From: Lethocerus indicus
Lineage: Eukaryota; Arthropoda; Insecta; Hemiptera; Belostomatidae
Assembly (NCBI GenBank): GCA_019843655.1
Contig: JACDQD010000102.1
Location: 2,055,501-2,119,500 of the forward strand
Reading direction: 5' to 3'
DNA: 64,000 bases
In this document: positions 1-13,680 of the stretch, in pieces
Layout of the letters: the number at the start of each line of letters is the position of its first letter
Numbering within the stretch: the stretch's first letter is position 1
Notes under the pieces: model-generated
The model's database searches: none
What the model saw: the letters and a program-made list of their open reading frames with translations, nothing else
What the model was told of the DNA's origin: nothing
Translations under genes and position numbers: made by a program

Positions 1-1069
1 TAAATAATGCGCTATATAGTTGCCGGGAGACGCTTCATTTTTCGCACGGGTAATTATGATATTGTACCCGATATGCAAATTTATTTCGGTGCAAGATTTT
101 CCGGTTTTACGAGAGATTTTTCTGAACTGTCCAAGAGAATTTCAATATCGGTTGGGTGCGATATCATCTAAATATATCTTAAGGCTACTCTATCATTTAG
201 AATTTCTGAAAACGAATAAGGAAATGTTTGTACCCATCCTACCATTGGCTCGGAAACCATTACACTACACTTCACTTTTCTAATCAATCAAGTAGTCAAA
301 CCTAAATGAATTGTTTTATAGACGTTAAGGATCAAAAGGGAGGGAAGTTTTTTCGAAAATACCGATTTATTCTATCAAAGAGAAACGAACACTCGACTTG
401 AATATAGTTTGATTAGCAATTGATTCATTTAATTTATTCTTTGTGAAAAATTATACAGTATTTAAATATTTACTCCATTTCATTCCCCTCGGACGAAAAC
501 TTTTTACAACTTACATTTTCAGTTTTAATACGATTACCTTTACTACATAGTTAACGCAGTAATAAAATTCTATGAGGGCATATCATAACGTCTTTGTGCA
601 TATCGTTACCTATCAAGATAAGAATGGGTTCTAATCATTTGAAACTTTATTTTACATTATTTCGCAGCTTCGGTTAGGTCTCACGCGCGTTCTATCTTGG
701 ACCTACGAAATCGGCACATCTATATGGTATAGTTGCACGGTATGTTGAATGTCCAATTTATTTTCAAGGGACCCAACCTGGGAGGGGGTCGTGCACGCAC
801 GAGTCACGATTTTATTTTTGTTTTCTTGTAAGCACACGACGCCAATATCGAATATACATGAATTTACCCCCTCGGTAGGAAGGCTGGGGGGCCTATCACT
901 CGACTCGTATAATGTTAATTCGGTTGGGACCCAACTCCGGAGCGTTTGATTAATAGCCGAGTATCTGGAGTCATGTTTTTCATTAGGAAAGGTCACCGAA
1001 TCAAATTAAAAAGGATGAGGGAAAACGGAGCGTTCTGATTTAGACGAGAGCCGGCCATTGTTCATCGGC

Positions 1070-1103
1070 CCAACAATGAGAACCAATTTGGCCGCTAATT
1101 ATA
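1070..1103 (+). repeat. Diverged direct repeat, copy 1
   Basis: This segment beginning CCAACAATGAGAA and ending AATTATA matches 1934-1968 at about 30 of 35 aligned positions with one gap. A short hairpin (CATTGTT with AACAATG) overlaps its left end. Confidence 0.55.
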
Positions 1104-1933
1104 GTTACTTTTTTTTTAACCGAACCCCTCCAGTTTCTTAAACAGGTAGAACGTGCTTATTTATCGGCCTAAAATGTCCGCTAGGTTGAAATGAAACTAA
1201 GTTATCGGATAAGTGTCAGGAGCTGTGAATAAGATGGATGATGATGTCGTTTGTATCCATAAAGAATTCATAATATTATGAAATACATCACACTTTAGCG
1301 CACAAATACAGGCCTGAATGTATTCTTATTCTCATTTATTTGTTCCAGAATCTAGTATCGGTGTGCAAAATGTTCTATTAGAAATTACCATATTTTAGCG
1401 CAGATTTCTTGCAAATAGTATGAAGTCAATAATGTCGTAAATATTTTTACCTTAGTTAAATACATAATAATCCTGACGTGAAAATTCTGCAAATTTCAAG
1501 GCAATTGATTTTTTCCTTCGATTAAAATATAATTATAATCAACCGAATTACAATGTTTTATTAGTAGAATTTTTATTATTTTCCATATTCTTATACAATT
1601 TTTCATTACTAATAATTAAATAGTGATTTATAGAAATATGTCCAGTTGCGTTTTGTATACCCACAATGGGTACAAGTCTGTATCTAAAATAAAAATAGGC
1701 AGAGTAATTAAAGGGTAGTATAATATTAGAGTGGACTTGATAATAACTTTCAAAATTGTCGGTTTTGCTAGGAAACTTGGACTCAAGAATACTATAGCTG
1801 CTGATAGTCTGCCCGCAAATATGCAGACACTCCGTATTTAATTAAGGTGAAAAAGATCACCCCCCTCGAGAGTAGAATGGACTACAGCTCCATTAGCCGG
1901 AGTAATACAATCGCTGCACCAGTCGTAGGAGGT

Positions 1934-1968
1934 CCAACAATGAGAAGCAATTTAGACCACCAATTATA
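1934..1968 (+). repeat. Diverged direct repeat, copy 2
   Basis: Second copy of the 35-base segment at 1070-1103, in the same orientation about 860 bases away. It is probably a remnant of a dispersed repeat or local duplication. Confidence 0.55.
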
Positions 1969-4646
1969 AAGGCAGGTTATACGATGCAGTCCACTTCAAA
2001 ACTGCTAAAACGATGTTCCTAATTTTTTTGTACCGGTATAAATGAAAGTACTTTTTTGTAGTTCATTCTCTTTTCTGGGTTGCATTTGTGAAACTTCCCT
2101 CTACCAGTGCCTAGCTACTGGTTATTTAAAATTAAAGTCCGAAGTAATTTATTTCCGTACCGTGGAGTAATTCACTTTGTCTACTGATGGTGGGAGAAAC
2201 CTCGCACGGAAAAAACCTAATCAATATGTCCGGAGATATTAAATTTCCGCGATATTAAAAACCCTTCTTGCGTCAGAAATATAGGGGATGATATACAATT
2301 ATTAGTGTGTTCATCATCGTCTTTAACGGCTATTTGAATGGACGTACTGGCGATGTTGCCATAAATATACAGATCACGTAGCCGCCCTGTGCTTTGCTTC
2401 GCAAGCGCAAGCCACCTACTACGACTCATGTCCCAAGTACCACCTCAAGTACAAAAGGTTCCTCGGTCCAATCATGACAGTGAACACAGTTTGCTCCACC
2501 TGTTGGTCTCCAGTGTGATCGTACTCACCACGTCGTATTCCTTAAGCGGGAAGAAAGCATGATCTAACCAATACAATTTATTTACCATCATTCAAAGACC
2601 CTATTAGATTGTTGTGCCTATTATGCGCGCGTTGAATTAAATAAACCGATAATGCATAAGATTGGGCTCGAAATTCTTAATGAAATGTCTCAGCTTTGTA
2701 GTTTAAATTGATAAATCCTCGGCCCTAATTGTTATTCTTCAGACGGGCCTCCTCCGCGAATCCTGTCTAGGGCAAGCCGATAAGGGGGATAGCGACTCCT
2801 ACACGTCTGCGATATGGCGACTCTATTGTGTCGGTAATTAAAAGCGGTATGGGGCCGTGTGTGGTGGCGGCCGCCCCCCCGCGTGTGGGTGCCCACGGCC
2901 CCTTTGAACGAGTACCCCGCCCGCGCCACTCCGCGTTTTTACCGGAGATTGATCAGGGCGTGGTCTCAAATTTAATGGTAGGCGGACTCCCGGTGAATGA
3001 AGTTATTAATTCCGATGCCCCGGGAAGTGATGTACATCCACGTGATCCGGTGTCCGGGCCAGCTCAATGAGCCCATCGCCCGAAATTAAAAGGGGGCAAT
3101 AAGATAATGAAATTTCGTACACCGAGGAATCCCCGTAGGCAGAGGGTAATTTGAAAATGGCCCCCGTGGTAATTTATCTTAATATATAAAACGCTTTGGA
3201 ATGTTATTGGTTGGCGTTATTAATTATTGTATTATAATTAAATACTTTCACAAACCCGACGGGCTAGTCTAAAGTCTGCACGGACCGAGGACTCGTTTTC
3301 GCAACGAGCGAAATGAGGCGCCGAGAGAGCCGACTCTCGAAGAACATTTAGACATTCTCGGTCCCTGGGCCTTTCAGTAGCACATAAATTAATAACGAGG
3401 ACGCAATTGACGATGTAGTTGAAGGTAACGCCCACTCATATTCTCAACACGATATTGTAATTATTGTCTCGTGTGCACAAAACCAAGAAATCTGTTAATA
3501 TTCTGCATTAAATTAAAATTGTTGCGTAATATTCCTAATAAATAATAATTTCCTTATTCCTAATACACCTGTGTTTAAGGAACCTCGGACCCATTACCAT
3601 AGAGTAAGTTATTCACCGTCATCGCTATTGGTAAATGTTTGCATTATAGTAGACCCTCGTGCGGTCTTTAATTCAATTCGTTATTAATTATTCGTCATCT
3701 CGATTCGGGACCTGTATGACATCATTGAGTGGAGAATAAGGACTCTGTTTTCATACTCCGGTCTCCATTCGCTTTTGAGTTCAAAGAGGGAAAGGACAAG
3801 AATGGGTTAAATTGGGCATTCATTTGGGGTGTCCCGCTTCCAACTGAGCTTAATTTGGGCCCCATTCGACTGTTGGACTTGGTTTTTACCTTCTTCTATA
3901 GCTAATCCGTAGTTACCTCCTTCGGTAAATCCCACTGAAATTCGACGGATCGACGAGTCGTAGCACTGGCCGAAGGACGAAGAAAGCTCTGCCGGGCCAT
4001 TAATTTGTCCCAGTTAATAAGGAGACACAGCTGCACTCCCGGATTATACAACAAGCTTAATTCGGGGAATTGCGATTTAATAACTCGAACGATTTAAGGC
4101 CGTTCGCTCCGTTTTACGCTATTTTATTTTGATCCGAATTCCACTCGTACCTTCCTTTTTCTGTAAAACGGGCTCAACTGGACGATTTAAGCGTTTATGG
4201 AAATTACCCAGTTTGGTTTTTTATAATGTTAAGTATTTATATTTTGTTCTTTTTAGCGTCATTAAGCATCTCTAAATTCCCTTGGCTGTACAAGGTCTGA
4301 AGATATACAGTCCCGAATTTTCCTGGTAGAAAATATCGTAAAATATACACTATTGTCACCCATGTAATACCTGGGATTTTTTAATGATTTTAATGCATTA
4401 TTATTATTACACACTAGGACGGACTTCAGAACGGGAGGTTCATAAAATTTGTTATCCTAAATACATCACGTGCTGTTCACACATATAAAATAGGACTGAA
4501 TGATCATTGTCATTGTGCTGGTTTAGTCACACAAAAAATAAAACTTTTTAAGGAAGAAACCGACCGGGAGCGTAACTAGTACCCTGATTGCAAATTAAAA
4601 ATTAATTACTCCAGAATTAACGGGATCGACTGATTTATGGCACTTG

Positions 4647-4835
4647 ATGTCCAGTTGGATTGACGATAGTTACAAAATGTTACAGAAAGAAATTGAGGAG
4701 AAAAAAGCGAGAAACTGGGACGTGTCCTCCAAAGAGACTGAGCCAACCCCCGACATTCCTGGCCTAGTCTGCAACAAGATATTGTTCTGTGCCCATTGTT
4801 GCCTGAGACATATTGTTGCTGTAACTCAGTATTGA
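4647..4835 (+). other. Coding-like unidentified segment
   Basis: An ATG-initiated 62-codon frame whose first part reads SSWIDDSYKMLQKEIEEKKA and continues as a hydrophilic, possibly helical segment with PTPDIPG, then turns Cys-rich (CNKILFCAHCC). An overlapping frame continues to 5002. The first 45 codons have plausible codon use, but no splice signals of confident quality bound them and I recognise no family. It could be an isolated exon, an old mobile-element fragment or chance. Confidence 0.18.
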
Positions 4836-5002
4836 GGTTTAGACTGTCTCTTTTAGAAGCTCATAACCCGGCTTGGTCCTGGTTTATTGGGGCAATTGGT
4901 TCGAGGACTTTAGGTCCCCTCGTGGTGGCTTCTCTCCGCTTCATATGTCGGCAATGTGATCTCTTTGTCTTACAACTTGTCCAACATGAATATATGAAAT
5001 AA

Positions 5003-8000
5003 GTGTATAGAGCCTATTGAACAAATATATCCTTCCAAAAACGACAACCAAACAATTTCTTCGATAGAAACAATTGTAATGTCGACAGAAAAACACAAAT
5101 CAAATTTAAAATGATCTCTAGGAAAACCTTCCAAATGTAAATTTCAGAATATAGAAATATAAGCTGCTTCCAATTCAAAAGTCATGACTCCCTCATTCGT
5201 TTTTAATACCAATTAGAGTATCTTCTGATGATAAACTCAAAGCTATGAAAAAATATGCGAATAATATTACATTTCATAAGGGCATTCCCGGTTTGCAGTA
5301 ATCGAATAGTTCTTGTTGCTAACATGATTGTATACTGCCTTCGTTGCTTTTCTTATGTTGTTTATTAACAATTCAAATGTGCAAGTAACGGAAATCAATA
5401 GATTACAGTGTAATCTATTCCTATTGAGTTGAAGGAAGATGTATCGGCGAAATGTTGTTCCCATTTACTTTCCTTTCTCTTATGCTAAAACGGCAGTGGA
5501 GAACTATAATCTAGCGGTCCTTACAATGTAAGAATGTCGCATAGGAAGTATGCGAGTAACAAAAAGTAGCATTCCATCAGTAGCGAGACAAAAATTATGA
5601 TATTGCAAACTATCCTTAACAGGAAATCCCCCATGTTTTTTAAAATTTAATTTAGTCCAGGTGTTCTGTAGGGATATTTCAGCTATAACTCAACGCCTAA
5701 CCTTAAGAAGGTTATATTATCTGATCTATGGAAAACACAGGGTACAGGTCTGTACTTCCAGCCCTCAGGCAGACAGAAAATGCCGTCGCTTTACATGAGC
5801 AGTTGTGTTCTAGGACTTTCTTAAATTTCGCACTATCGCGGAAAGCCGTTCGATAGGGAAGTACCGCCCATTACCCGGAATGTGGACGTTCGTCGGGCGT
5901 GTTCCCCCGGAGCTATGCGGGTGTCGGCCCGGGCGGATAATGCCTGGGTGTTATATAATTCGAGGGGCGGGCTGTTGGTGTCTCGCGGGCCGGCATAAAT
6001 AATGCATGGATGTGCAAGCTCAAATTGCCTCCCGCCAATCGATTGAGTGGGGGGGGGGAGGCACCCACGGGGACGCCCTGCCTTCCCTTTTGGCCTAGTA
6101 ACGCCACCTCGGCCCTCTCTTTTGCCGCCTTATTACGGTTCGGAACCGATCGCGGGGCCTTTGATATCCGGCACTACCGAAATACGGCCCGAGACTGTAA
6201 TTTGAAAGTGGGGGAGGGGGTGGCCCTTATAAGCTCAACCGTAATAATTCCCGGCCCCCACCAGCGCGAATCCCACTTCGTGTTTTATCAGTTCACTAGA
6301 CCGGTAGTTTTCTGTGGAAACATCTCCGAGTTCACCGGTGAATACGGCTCTCTGCCGTTTGTAGAGACCAATATATTTGACCCGTGTATAACTAAATTAT
6401 CGCAGTAAGGGTGTAGTGATAAAAGGCTTCGATGACACTTGAACTGAGAGTGTAGGGAGACTCACACGACCGATGACTTCATAGCGATGACGTTACGCCT
6501 CGAAAATAAACCGCGATTCTTTTTTTTAAACATCCGGTTTAACGCCTCGTTTATTACTGCATTTCATCGGGCCTACTCCGAAAATTTTAACAAAGGCGAT
6601 AAATAACCGCCGCCCATTAGTCCGGCCCGTTAGTTATTGCTCCGGGAATGAATCGCAATCCCATTAGGTTAAGGAAAAAAATTGAGCGCTAACTCAGTGG
6701 GCCGCCGACAGGGGCAATAACTCCCCCTTCTCCCGGCCCCACCACTCGCGGCGGAGTAACGCGACACCGCACATTTTATTTTAATAAGGACAATAATGTA
6801 GGCTCAAGATGTGTCGTACTCGGCTCAAACGCTTCCAAGGGGCACGGGGAGCGGCTGGAAGGAGGCCCCTGGGGTCCCGATATCCGCTTCTCTGGAGGCA
6901 AGCCAAAACCGTTTAATTTATGTAGCTTTGTAACCGACCCAACCGAGGGGGCGGGGGCGCGTACGGGCGCACTAAGAGCGAGAAGGAGCTCGGGGAGCTG
7001 ATTGGAAAGAAAGAGTGGGAGGGAGGCGGCGAGATTCAAGCCGAACTTAAGTGGAGGAGGAAGTGATAAACCGAAACGGGGCCTAAGGGATATAAAACAC
7101 CGGAGGAGCGCGAGCCCCCTTATAGCCTTATAGCCGGGGCCCGTGGAAACAAAAATAAATCCCCGTTGTACTCTGAAGGCTAATCAGAACAAACGAAAAC
7201 AAACTATTTGTAAAAATGTATTTCTCATGATAACCAGTTATTGATCAGTATAATAATGAATAAAAAAATATTATTATTAAAAGGCGCGAAGGGTTATAGA
7301 ACAGGTTGAGAGTTAATTGAAGCTTAATTAGAAATGCTCAAAACATTGTTCCAGCCGAACATACAAAATAAAACTGCAAAGAACGGATGGTGTATCGTGT
7401 ACAAAACGTGTAAACTGGGACCGTCTTTTAAGCTTCAAGAGTTCTTGAAGAGATTTCGAAGATAATGAGCTTCAAAAGACTTGGCCTCCAGTATGACCTA
7501 CTTCCAAAATCCTCGCAAGTCTGCCATCCTACTTAGTTTGCCCTCAACCGATTGGATGTTAAATGTCAATGCCTTTTGCGTATGTTAAAGAGGCGGCTGG
7601 GATTTGAACACCATTCGGTTTGTGGTCTGCTCACAGCATGATTGGTACAAGCGTGAGTACTAAGCCAAAGTTAATTTAAAATTACTAATAGTCGTTCCTT
7701 AGTGTATGTGCATTTTGGGTAACATAGTGTGAACTACAAAATTTGACAATTGAACATATGAAGACATTTTTTATTGACTACGGACAAATATATACCCTGG
7801 CCTAATTATCCTTGGGTTTTGAGAGGCTCAGCGGTTATGAAGGGTAAAAGGGGATAGAATAATAAATAGCGGGGTAAATTATAAGAATGGAGGGCGAGGA
7901 GGACGAGGAAAATGTGACGTTAAAAGAAAAGCTGTAGGAGGGGAAGAATTATGAGGGGACGCAGAGAGCTATGGTTCCGAAGGAGCTTCCTCCAGCCACC

Positions 8001-11000
8001 GAGACTCGCAAAATGACAAACGACCCTCTGTTAGTTGTTTCCGAGTTTTGCTCCCCGACGCAACCTTACCGAACAGAAACATTATGTTTCTCGAAATTGT
8101 TTCTGTTACCGGTTTCACGTCACGTACCGCCCTTTAACGGTAAACAACGCAAAAACACCCCACTACCACTGGCCCAGGGGAAAGTTAACGGACTAGGCCG
8201 GGCTGAAACTTGGGCCTCCTGAATTTCCTGCCTTATACACGAAAGATTGAAATATACCCGGTACGGAGTAAAATCATAAAGACAAATAAATGTTAGTTAT
8301 CGTCCGATAATTTGATACGACTACAACAAACGCAAAAAACGAAATATGCTTAATTATTATGCGTATAATAAATGCGTTCTCCATAAATGAGTACTTTATA
8401 GAATTATCCTCTTTTATAAAGCTCGATGTAATGTCTGGTAAAGATTACGTGAAACGTTTGGTTAAAGCACATACATAAATAAATTACCTTGAGAAATACA
8501 CCATGTAGGTTATTGGACACGGTATATTATAATCTAAAATAAAAATAAAAATTAAGAATATTAATTAGAATCTAGGTATTAACTACAGGAGCGTTCGAAA
8601 AAAAAATCCTTATTTTCCGAAATTGTTGCGCATTTCATGAAACATTATTCCATATAATTATGACGTGCTAGCGGTAGCGTCGTGTTAGTGCAATATTAAA
8701 GACTAGACTTCAGTGGGAGAAAGATTGAAAGCCATTTCTGGTGTTCAATATTCCCTCCAAATCGGGCGTTTAGCCACCTCTTATCGGAATTCATTCGAAT
8801 TCACCCAGCGCCCGCCACGGTCATATTTAAAAAGCCGTCTATTCAGTCCACGACCGCTTAATCGAAAATACTTGTCAATTGACCAAACAGAATCGGCCAA
8901 ACAAGCAAATTAGTCGTCCGGAGGGAGGATTTGAATGCGGGGCCACGTACGCGACAATAGCGGGCCCGCCGGGGGCATCCCCAATGATGACGAGCGGTCT
9001 ATCGTTGGGCATTCGGCGGGCATTATCGTGGCCCGGCCAGCCCTCGGCTGATCGGCCCGCTGTGCCCGCTACGCCTGCCGAATGCTCAATCGCCGCCACG
9101 CTGAAATCACTTTATTGGCCTTCGGTCGATTTTACCGCCACCGCCGCCGCTGCCAACATTCAAATATCCCGGCCAGTGAGATTGATGGCCGCGCTCGTTA
9201 TGCTGCCGGCACGTTGAAACCCCGAGCCGATGTCTTCATCTTAATTGCCGCTTTCCGCGCGAAACTTTACACGGGCGACTTTCGACGAAACTGTCGAAAA
9301 AAATATTCTGTTCTCCACGCCGCCTTTATATGAGGTTTATTACACCTTCGGGATCGGAATATCGTCGTGTCGCGATCGTTGAAACCAAGATTAACAGTGC
9401 GTGTTAAATTTTCAACGGTTCCTTCACGAAACATTCCTTCATGTAAAACAGATACAACGTAAAACATTTTTAAATATTTCTAGCTGTTTAAATTTACACG
9501 AATTTCTTTAATTATGAACCTACGGCAATTATTACCAACCAGTGGTACTAATGAGACAATAATAGTGTAATGGAGACAGGATGTTTCAAATGGAGGAACA
9601 CACGTTTTAATGGAGGAATTCTAATTACTACAGTGAAACCTAAAACGATCAACCTATACTAAGAAATAAAACTGAAGAACTTCCAGGATTTTTCGGTCAT
9701 TCAATAAAACCTCAGTGAACATGCTTGCAATGAAAACGACCGCAAATGTTAAATGGTCCTAATTCCACGGAGTCATGCGTAATGATAACGTACAGTGATG
9801 GGTAACGCCGTAATTATCCGGGGGGATTGAAGACCGCTCGGGCCCGTTGTCCGGCACCCCCAATAACGGCCACTAATGGAGACATAGCGCTCCACAGCTC
9901 GGGTGTTAAACGTTCCGCCCCTATTAGCGTTCTTACTCCCGGCACAGATTTATAGACGGGATCTCCTTTAACCGGGAATAGGTTTGCGACTTAACGCGCC
10001 CGGACATTATTCGGAGGAGGGCCCTTATTTTTTTTTTAATTAGAATTCAAATTGAGCGATTATTTGAAAAAGCTTATTCCAGGTTCTATGTAAAACCCAG
10101 TGCCCACGTAATTAAAACATCCGGCGGTTTTACGACTGACCCGTAAGTCTGTAGAAATTTACTTGTAAAATTAATTTTCCGAATTTTTATGGCAGTAACT
10201 ACGACTCCCTCAGCTCAGTATTCCCTAATTAACAAATAGCTATAGTTCAAGATACCTGTTTGGGGGTCCGCGAGGATTTGGAATATCATCCCTCACGAGA
10301 TCAACGCATTAGACAAGCATCATTGGCAGCCGACATTAGTAAGTTGCTAAATTACTCACGGAACGCTACCGACCATGGCCAGAATCCGAAACCGGTCCAG
10401 CATATAACGATATTACAAAATACCATTACATTGTAATCGTAGAAATAGTTAGTATTACTCTCCAAAACCAAAACCGGAAAGTGGTATTACAACCCTCTAA
10501 ATGTTAGTAATCAACTCGATCGCTTCCACGTGGCGAGAATAGGATGCTTTTCTTGGAAAGGAGGAAAAGTGTCCATAAAGAAGATTTGCGAGGAACCAAC
10601 GACAAGAATGAGCAAACGAGGCTGTAGAAAGTAATTAGTTCAGCGACGAGACTCGCGTAACAGTCGCCAGACAGTTTTGAAAGCAAAACTTTCACGAATA
10701 TCTGCCAGAAGAGAGAATGAACTAAACGAACTGAAATTGGAGTTATAAATGGCCTTTGTTATTATAAAAGGAGATTACTTTATTTATTAATTCTTGTTCC
10801 GCATACTCAAATTTCAACTTGAAACGGAAATATCTGTTCTCTGTGATGAATTATTTTGTTGTTTGATAGTACAAATGGCAGCATCCTCATTGAACATTGT
10901 CTTAATTGCTTAATTTTCCTTCGTACATTTCTATTCGATGTGGCACTTTTAGATTTACCTCGGATTTTTTTACCAATGAATGGCGTAATTTTCAATATTA

Positions 11001-13611
11001 GAAGCTTTCCGGCCAGCGTAAAGACCACTTGCTACGGCATTTATTTTTATGACTTAACTCTGTATTATTGCGAGAGCCGTCCGAACTAAAAGTCCGATAT
11101 CGGACCGTTCCAATCTGCCTAGGTGCTATTGGCATGCATACAAATTCGGTGGAACATAGAGCGCCGAGCCCGCTAATGGCCGATTCCAATTAACCAGGGA
11201 GGGAGGTCGGGCTCGTCCAATGTAGAGCCGGTATCGCACCTCTTCCCGTATCCGGAACAGGTAAATCCACCGACCGCAGGAAATTTCGTTGGCAACGCTA
11301 CTATTCTGTATAATAGAACCTAGTTCCGAAATTCTATTGCCCGCGGTTTGCATGTATACATTCGGAATTTTCCCTATCCGATCACTGTCACAGCCACCAG
11401 TACAATATCCGGGAACAATATTACTAACCTAACGATATTCTAACTATAGAATTCACAACAAAATAAAAAAAAAACTTAAACCTGAATTGTACTTACATGA
11501 ATATTTGACACTGCTGAAAGAATTATTGAATAGGTTTAAAAACCCGAAAACTAATCTTCCTCCAGCATATTTTTTGGTTAATGGATCGAACTTGTTCGAA
11601 TCGTTTAGTGTCGTCTTGAATGATTCTTTAATAAGAATCTTCTAATACTGTTTCCTCCGAGACTGAACAGTCCCGGAACATTAGTATCACACTATGTATT
11701 ACTAATATATATATTCTACATTACACAATATCCAACCGGTCGACAAGGATAATTCTAGATCTAGAATTGGTAGTGATCTACTAAAAAATATTTTTACATA
11801 CGAATGCATTATCATAAAATAACTGTCCTTCCCTCCTGTCTGTTTCCACATATGAATTCCGTTTTACACTTTGAAACATATATATTTCGCTGTGCGGCAT
11901 CAACACCGATCAGATAATGCTGTTGCCGCCGCGTGTGTAATGAACCGCGTTTCGCAGCGAACGCTCCGATCAACGCCCGCTTCAGGAATTTAATTTGCGA
12001 GAGAGGTCTCACGGCGGTTTTTCCAGACCGGCTTTTCCGAACCCCGGCGGCCCCTTTCGGGGCCGAAACGAACGAATTCTTTTTTACGCCGCCGTTTGCA
12101 AGCAAACGTTGGGGGAGGTACAAAATTAATGACCGGATCGGGAATCACTTTAACTGCCACGGCAATTTCTACTTGCAAATTTCGAAATGTTGCTGACATG
12201 AAGGATGAATTTTTTTTTGTTCAATTCATGATAGCTATCATTCACCCCAATAAAATATAAATTATTCGCACCGAGATGTGTAACGTCGGTTACAGATAAG
12301 GTTCTACCGTTTATTTATTAGATATCATGGCATATTTAATGAAAATTCACGTTAATCTAGTTGACGGGCCTGAAACTTGAGCTCTCTGGCTCGGGAGTGG
12401 TAAAAGCAAGTTAATCTGGTATTAATAAAAACTGCATATTATTGAGCGGCATTCCTCTGAATTTCCTAAAACCCCACCGCCTCGGCCGTACATATATTCA
12501 AATTGGGACTGATGATGGTGCGGAAACCGGTCTATCACAGTAACAAATGAAAGAGTGGAGACTGTAAATGGAGTAACGAACTGGGTATTTTCATTGGCCG
12601 TCACGCCAGGAGACACCCGTTCTTCTGGCCCTCGGGCCACGGCTAATTGGTATCATTCATCGGAGTTTGCTAACAGCTCGAAACAATAAATCCTGGATCG
12701 TACTGTCAATTACCCGGCTCGTCGGGACGCCCCAATTATCGGATTAGGAGATTAGCGTCGCGTCGCTGCCTCTCGAAAATGAGACGTCCCTCCCTCTCCA
12801 CCGGCGGCGTTCAAAAACAAAAAAAATCGTCTCCCATTTGTCGCCTCTTCCCATTCACAAACGACCGGTCTTCCCCCCGTCGGCGGAGCCGTAAACTTCC
12901 CCCGTCTCCCGCGACTTTACGGGACTGTAAAAATTCAGATAAGGGAGATAAAAATTGTGATCCCGATCCCGGCTACTGGAGAGGACACTCTGATGAATTT
13001 TTATGGTCTCAATAAACGTTATTCCTCGCCGGCAATAAACGAAACTGAATATGTCTAAATTGAGACACTTACGGTGACTACTGACCCTTATCTATTGTGA
13101 TAACAGTTAATTTATGTTTCAGTATACCCACTGTCAGAGGGTTCTATGATCCCATTAAACTTTATACCTTAAACAACAAACGACTGTTTTATGCTTAAGT
13201 TTTGAAATCGAGCAATGCAATCATAAAAATCTAAATAATTTCTCTAACTATCACTCATACGATATTCTATCTCCAATCTCTCCCTTCAGAATAAACTAAT
13301 CTGAACTTGTCTAATGTATAGCTCAGAAGTTTCCTGACTACTATTTTGAACTGTCCATGCTGTTTTCTTAAGCAACGCCTTTATCTCCAGAATCTCGGAA
13401 TCACTGTGAATAGACAAATTTAAATGGGAGGAAGTTTAGCTACTCTGTAGTTCGATTAAAAGTTAGACTGTTCTAATTTGAAGGAAGCATTTCTCATGAG
13501 AACGAGTTAAAAGTCCTAAAACAGCGTCCTCGTACATCCTTTACGCTGATAATTCGTTTTCTCAAAAGCTAGTTCTATTTACCAAATAAATATCAAATCA
13601 TTATTTTATTA

Positions 13612-13614
<3 letters not shown>
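5003..13614. other. Non-coding, alternating AT-rich and GC-rich patches
   Basis: GC-rich patches occur near 5830-6240, 6700-7140, 8900-9230, 11940-12110 and 12780-12990. Each carries overlapping open frames on several strands caused by composition. A G/C hairpin CGGCCCC-tttc-GGGGCCG lies at 12048-12065. At 9540-9620 the word AATGGAG recurs three times. No splice-supported exon was found. Confidence 0.55.
11751..11768. repeat. Perfect 18-base palindrome
   Basis: AATTCTAGATCTAGAATT is identical to its reverse complement. No adjacent element explains it. Confidence 0.9.
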
Positions 13615-13651
<37 letters not shown>

Positions 13652-13680
13652 ATTATATTGTATATTATATATTGTATATA
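13615..13680. repeat. TA microsatellite with degenerate tail
   Basis: A perfect TA run occupies 13615-13649 (35 bases) and is followed by an imperfect tata/tattg tail to about 13680. Confidence 0.97.

Larger units (their letters stand above)
1..4640. other. Non-coding, no gene recognised
   Basis: Mostly AT-rich sequence with a GC-rich patch at about 2740-3070. Apart from the direct repeat pair at 1070 and 1934 I see no structure of note. Short open frames on both strands lack start context, splice sites or recognisable motifs. Confidence 0.6.

Noticed and set aside
7580..7660. tRNA-like T-arm/B-box word (GTGTTCAAATCCC on the minus strand)
   Set aside because: No A box, cloverleaf stems or matching acceptor ends could be found. 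Similar B-box-like words at 27798 and 47506 also lack tRNA context.
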